Part shown: positions 62,916 through 64,000 of the stretch, one piece after another | Layout of the letters: each line of letters opens with the position of its first letter | Position numbering within the stretch: position 1 is the first letter of the stretch | DNA from: Brevundimonas sp. SGAir0440 | GTDB lineage: Bacteria > Pseudomonadota > Alphaproteobacteria > Caulobacterales > Caulobacteraceae | NCBI RefSeq assembly: GCF_005484585.1 | Contig: NZ_CP039435.1 | Location: 3,089,532-3,153,531, forward strand | DNA length: 64,000 nucleotides | Reading direction: 5' to 3' | Translations under genes and position numbers: made by a program | Notes under the pieces: model-generated | Databases searched by the model: none | Seen by the model: only the letters and a program-made list of their open reading frames with translations | Told to the model about the DNA's origin: nothing

Positions 62916-63158
62916 GGAACAACGATCCGGGAGATGATTTCAGCCCTTGTCAGGACGGGACAAACATGGCCGTAAAAGGACACAATTCATGAACAAAGTG
63001 AAAGCGTTGCGCACTTTCGACACAACGCAAAAACCTGCGACGGAAAGTCCGCTAAAGCGCGTTAAAGCCTGTTGGGTTGCGTTTGGATGATAGCGCGCAA
63101 GGCGCGCTCAAACCGGCGTCCTGGCCCAACCTCGGAGTCCAGCGATGAAGACTCCGCG
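62916..63158. other. intergenic region between the receptor gene and rpsT
   Basis: 243 bases holding the receptor's promoter (leftward) and the start of the rpsT control region. An AT-richer stretch lies at 62965-63055. Short inverted repeat GCGCGC-AAG-GCGCGC lies near 63093. No gene, tRNA or recognisable operator found. Confidence 0.4.
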
Positions 63159-63187
63159 TTGACCGCCTCCGGGCTTTCGGCTATAGG
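63159..63187 (+). promoter_or_regulatory. sigma-70-type promoter of rpsT
   Basis: TTGACC, 17 bases, TATAGG, about 68 bases before the rpsT ATG. Near-consensus spacing and sequence. Confidence 0.65.
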
Positions 63188-63254
63188 CCCGCCCTCTTGA
63201 GATTTCCGCGCCGTGGACGTGTGCTCCGCGGCGTTTTCCGTTCGAAGGTTTGAC

Positions 63255-63524
63255 ATGGCCAACAACCCCGGCGCCCGCAAGGCGATCCGCAAGATCGAAG
63301 CGCGTACCGAAGTGAACAAGGCGCGCCGTTCGCGCGTCCGCACCTATCTGCGCAAGTTCCAGGAAGCTCTGGCCGGCGGCGACGCCGCCGTCGCCAAGAC
63401 CGCCTTCATCGAGGCCCAGTCCGAGCTGATGCGCGCCGTCTCCAAGGGCGTCGTTCACAAGAACACCGGCTCGCGTAAGGTTTCGCGCCTGGCCGCCCAG
63501 CTGAAGAAGCTGTCGGCCGCCTGA
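63255..63524 (+). CDS. rpsT: 30S ribosomal protein S20
   Basis: An 89-residue S20: [20 protein letters not shown], basic helices and [19 protein letters not shown] at the end. The frame opens 42 bases earlier without family sequence. Single gene with promoter and terminator. In Caulobacter and other Alphaproteobacteria rpsT lies next to dnaA. Confidence 0.96.
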   Translation: MANNPGARKAIRKIEARTEVNKARRSRVRTYLRKFQEALAGGDAAVAKTAFIEAQSELMRAVSKGVVHKNTGSRKVSRLAAQLKKLSAA

Positions 63525-63592
63525 GGCAAAATTAATCCAACAGCGGACGGAGCAGCTGTCGCTGTTTCGTTGTGGGATTATAAAGCAATATC

Positions 63593-63626
63593 AACGGCGA
63601 AGGCGCGCAAGCTCCTTCGCCGTTTT
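63593..63626 (+). terminator. rho-independent terminator of rpsT
   Basis: Eleven-base-pair stem AACGGCGAAGG/CCTTCGCCGTT with a 10-base loop, ending in TTTT, 69 bases after the stop. Confidence 0.85.
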
Positions 63627-64000
63627 GCGTTGTGTCGCTAACTGTCAAATCCGAAAACACCGATCGTCGAGCCATGATCCGGCCGAAATTCCAAGCGGTG
63701 TCAGGGTTTGACGGAGTCAAACAATTTAACTGCGAATCGACCAACGAATCAGCGTTGACCCACCCGGCTCGCGGCGTAAGTTTTGGCCTCTAACGCACTT
63801 CCATCCCAGCACGGATGAAGACGGCGCGAGGCCTGTGTTTCGCGTCGGCGGGAGATGTCTGTTCAGAGGTTAGACCCCGTCCGAAAAGCATCGCTTTTCG
63901 GCGCAGGAGAAGTCGTCCCTGAACCATCGCCCTGAAGCGCGGAAGGTCGGAATGGTTCTTCTAAGGTGGGCGGGCAAAGATGGTTGGGGGCGCAGCGGCG
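63627..64000. other. non-coding right end, possibly upstream of dnaA
   Basis: 374 bases with no credible gene. It contains a 17-bp inverted repeat GTTTGAC-N3-GTCAAAC at 63706-63722. No perfect DnaA box (TTATCCACA) or CtrA site was found by eye. Confidence 0.45.

Overview
The window looks like about 64 kb of chromosome from an alphaproteobacterium of the order Caulobacterales, most likely Brevundimonas or a close relative. DNA is GC-rich, with long antisense shadow frames. One minus-strand operon reproduces the Caulobacter order mcpA-STAS-cheYI-cheA-cheW-cheR-cheB-cheYII-cheD-cheU-cheYIII-cheE. A CarD/CdnL gene, FdxA, an HWE-type bacteriophytochrome, a large TonB-dependent receptor and EcfG-like promoters point the same way. 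The right edge stops just after rpsT, which in Caulobacter sits next to dnaA, so the window may approach the replication origin (inference).

Layout. 1-4.6 kb: five translationally coupled minus-strand genes (GT4, GT2, GT-B glycosyltransferases, acyl-CoA-dehydrogenase-like protein, PIG-L deacetylase), a probable glycoconjugate pathway of unknown product. 4.8-12.2 kb: a stress block with three divergent Crp/Fnr regulators, Mn-catalase, hemerythrin, SRPBCC protein, zinc alcohol dehydrogenase and small unknown proteins; two genes carry EcfG-like (general stress response) promoters, and an exact 12-bp inverted repeat brackets part of the block. 12.4-18.8 kb: GDSL hydrolase, exonuclease III, then DNA damage tolerance genes alkB-dinB divergent from dnaE2 with a LexA-like site between. 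18.8-20.9 kb: a lower-GC patch with a truncated TniQ-type gene and broken ORFs, probably a decayed mobile element. 22.0 kb: tRNA-Arg(CCT) with a swapped 19-56 base pair. 22.3-31.9 kb: the chemotaxis operon. 31.9-35 kb: TorF-type outer membrane protein and a FixLJ-like two-component pair. 35-43.7 kb: Suv3-type helicase, S4 protein, YceI, FdxA, CarD, L28, an M1 aminopeptidase lipoprotein and a transglutaminase, with REP-like palindromes around the S4 gene. 43.8-46.5 kb: heme oxygenase plus bacteriophytochrome kinase, a self-sufficient red-light sensor. 46.6-54.5 kb: transporter, cold-shock protein, extensin-like protein, PPK2, Rieske-gpsA-tsaD and hemC-hemD, tRNA-Thr(CGT), XRE regulator. 54.5-56.1 kb: an uncharacterised operon headed by a LuxR-type HTH protein with a C-terminal membrane anchor. 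56.2-63.6 kb: metK behind an AT-rich operator, pentapeptide-repeat protein, RibD-like deaminase, gpmA, TonB-dependent receptor, rpsT.

How they work together. The BphO/BphP pair makes and uses biliverdin; its HWE-type kinase and the EcfG-like promoters suggest, but do not prove, a general stress response that includes the catalase block. The che operon holds a complete adaptation set (CheR, CheB, CheD) and a chemoreceptor ending in a CheR-docking pentapeptide. The strongest candidates for something new are the glycosyltransferase/acyl-CoA-dehydrogenase/PIG-L operon, the membrane-tethered LuxR operon, and a FliM-like CheY-docking peptide at the C-terminus of CheYIII.
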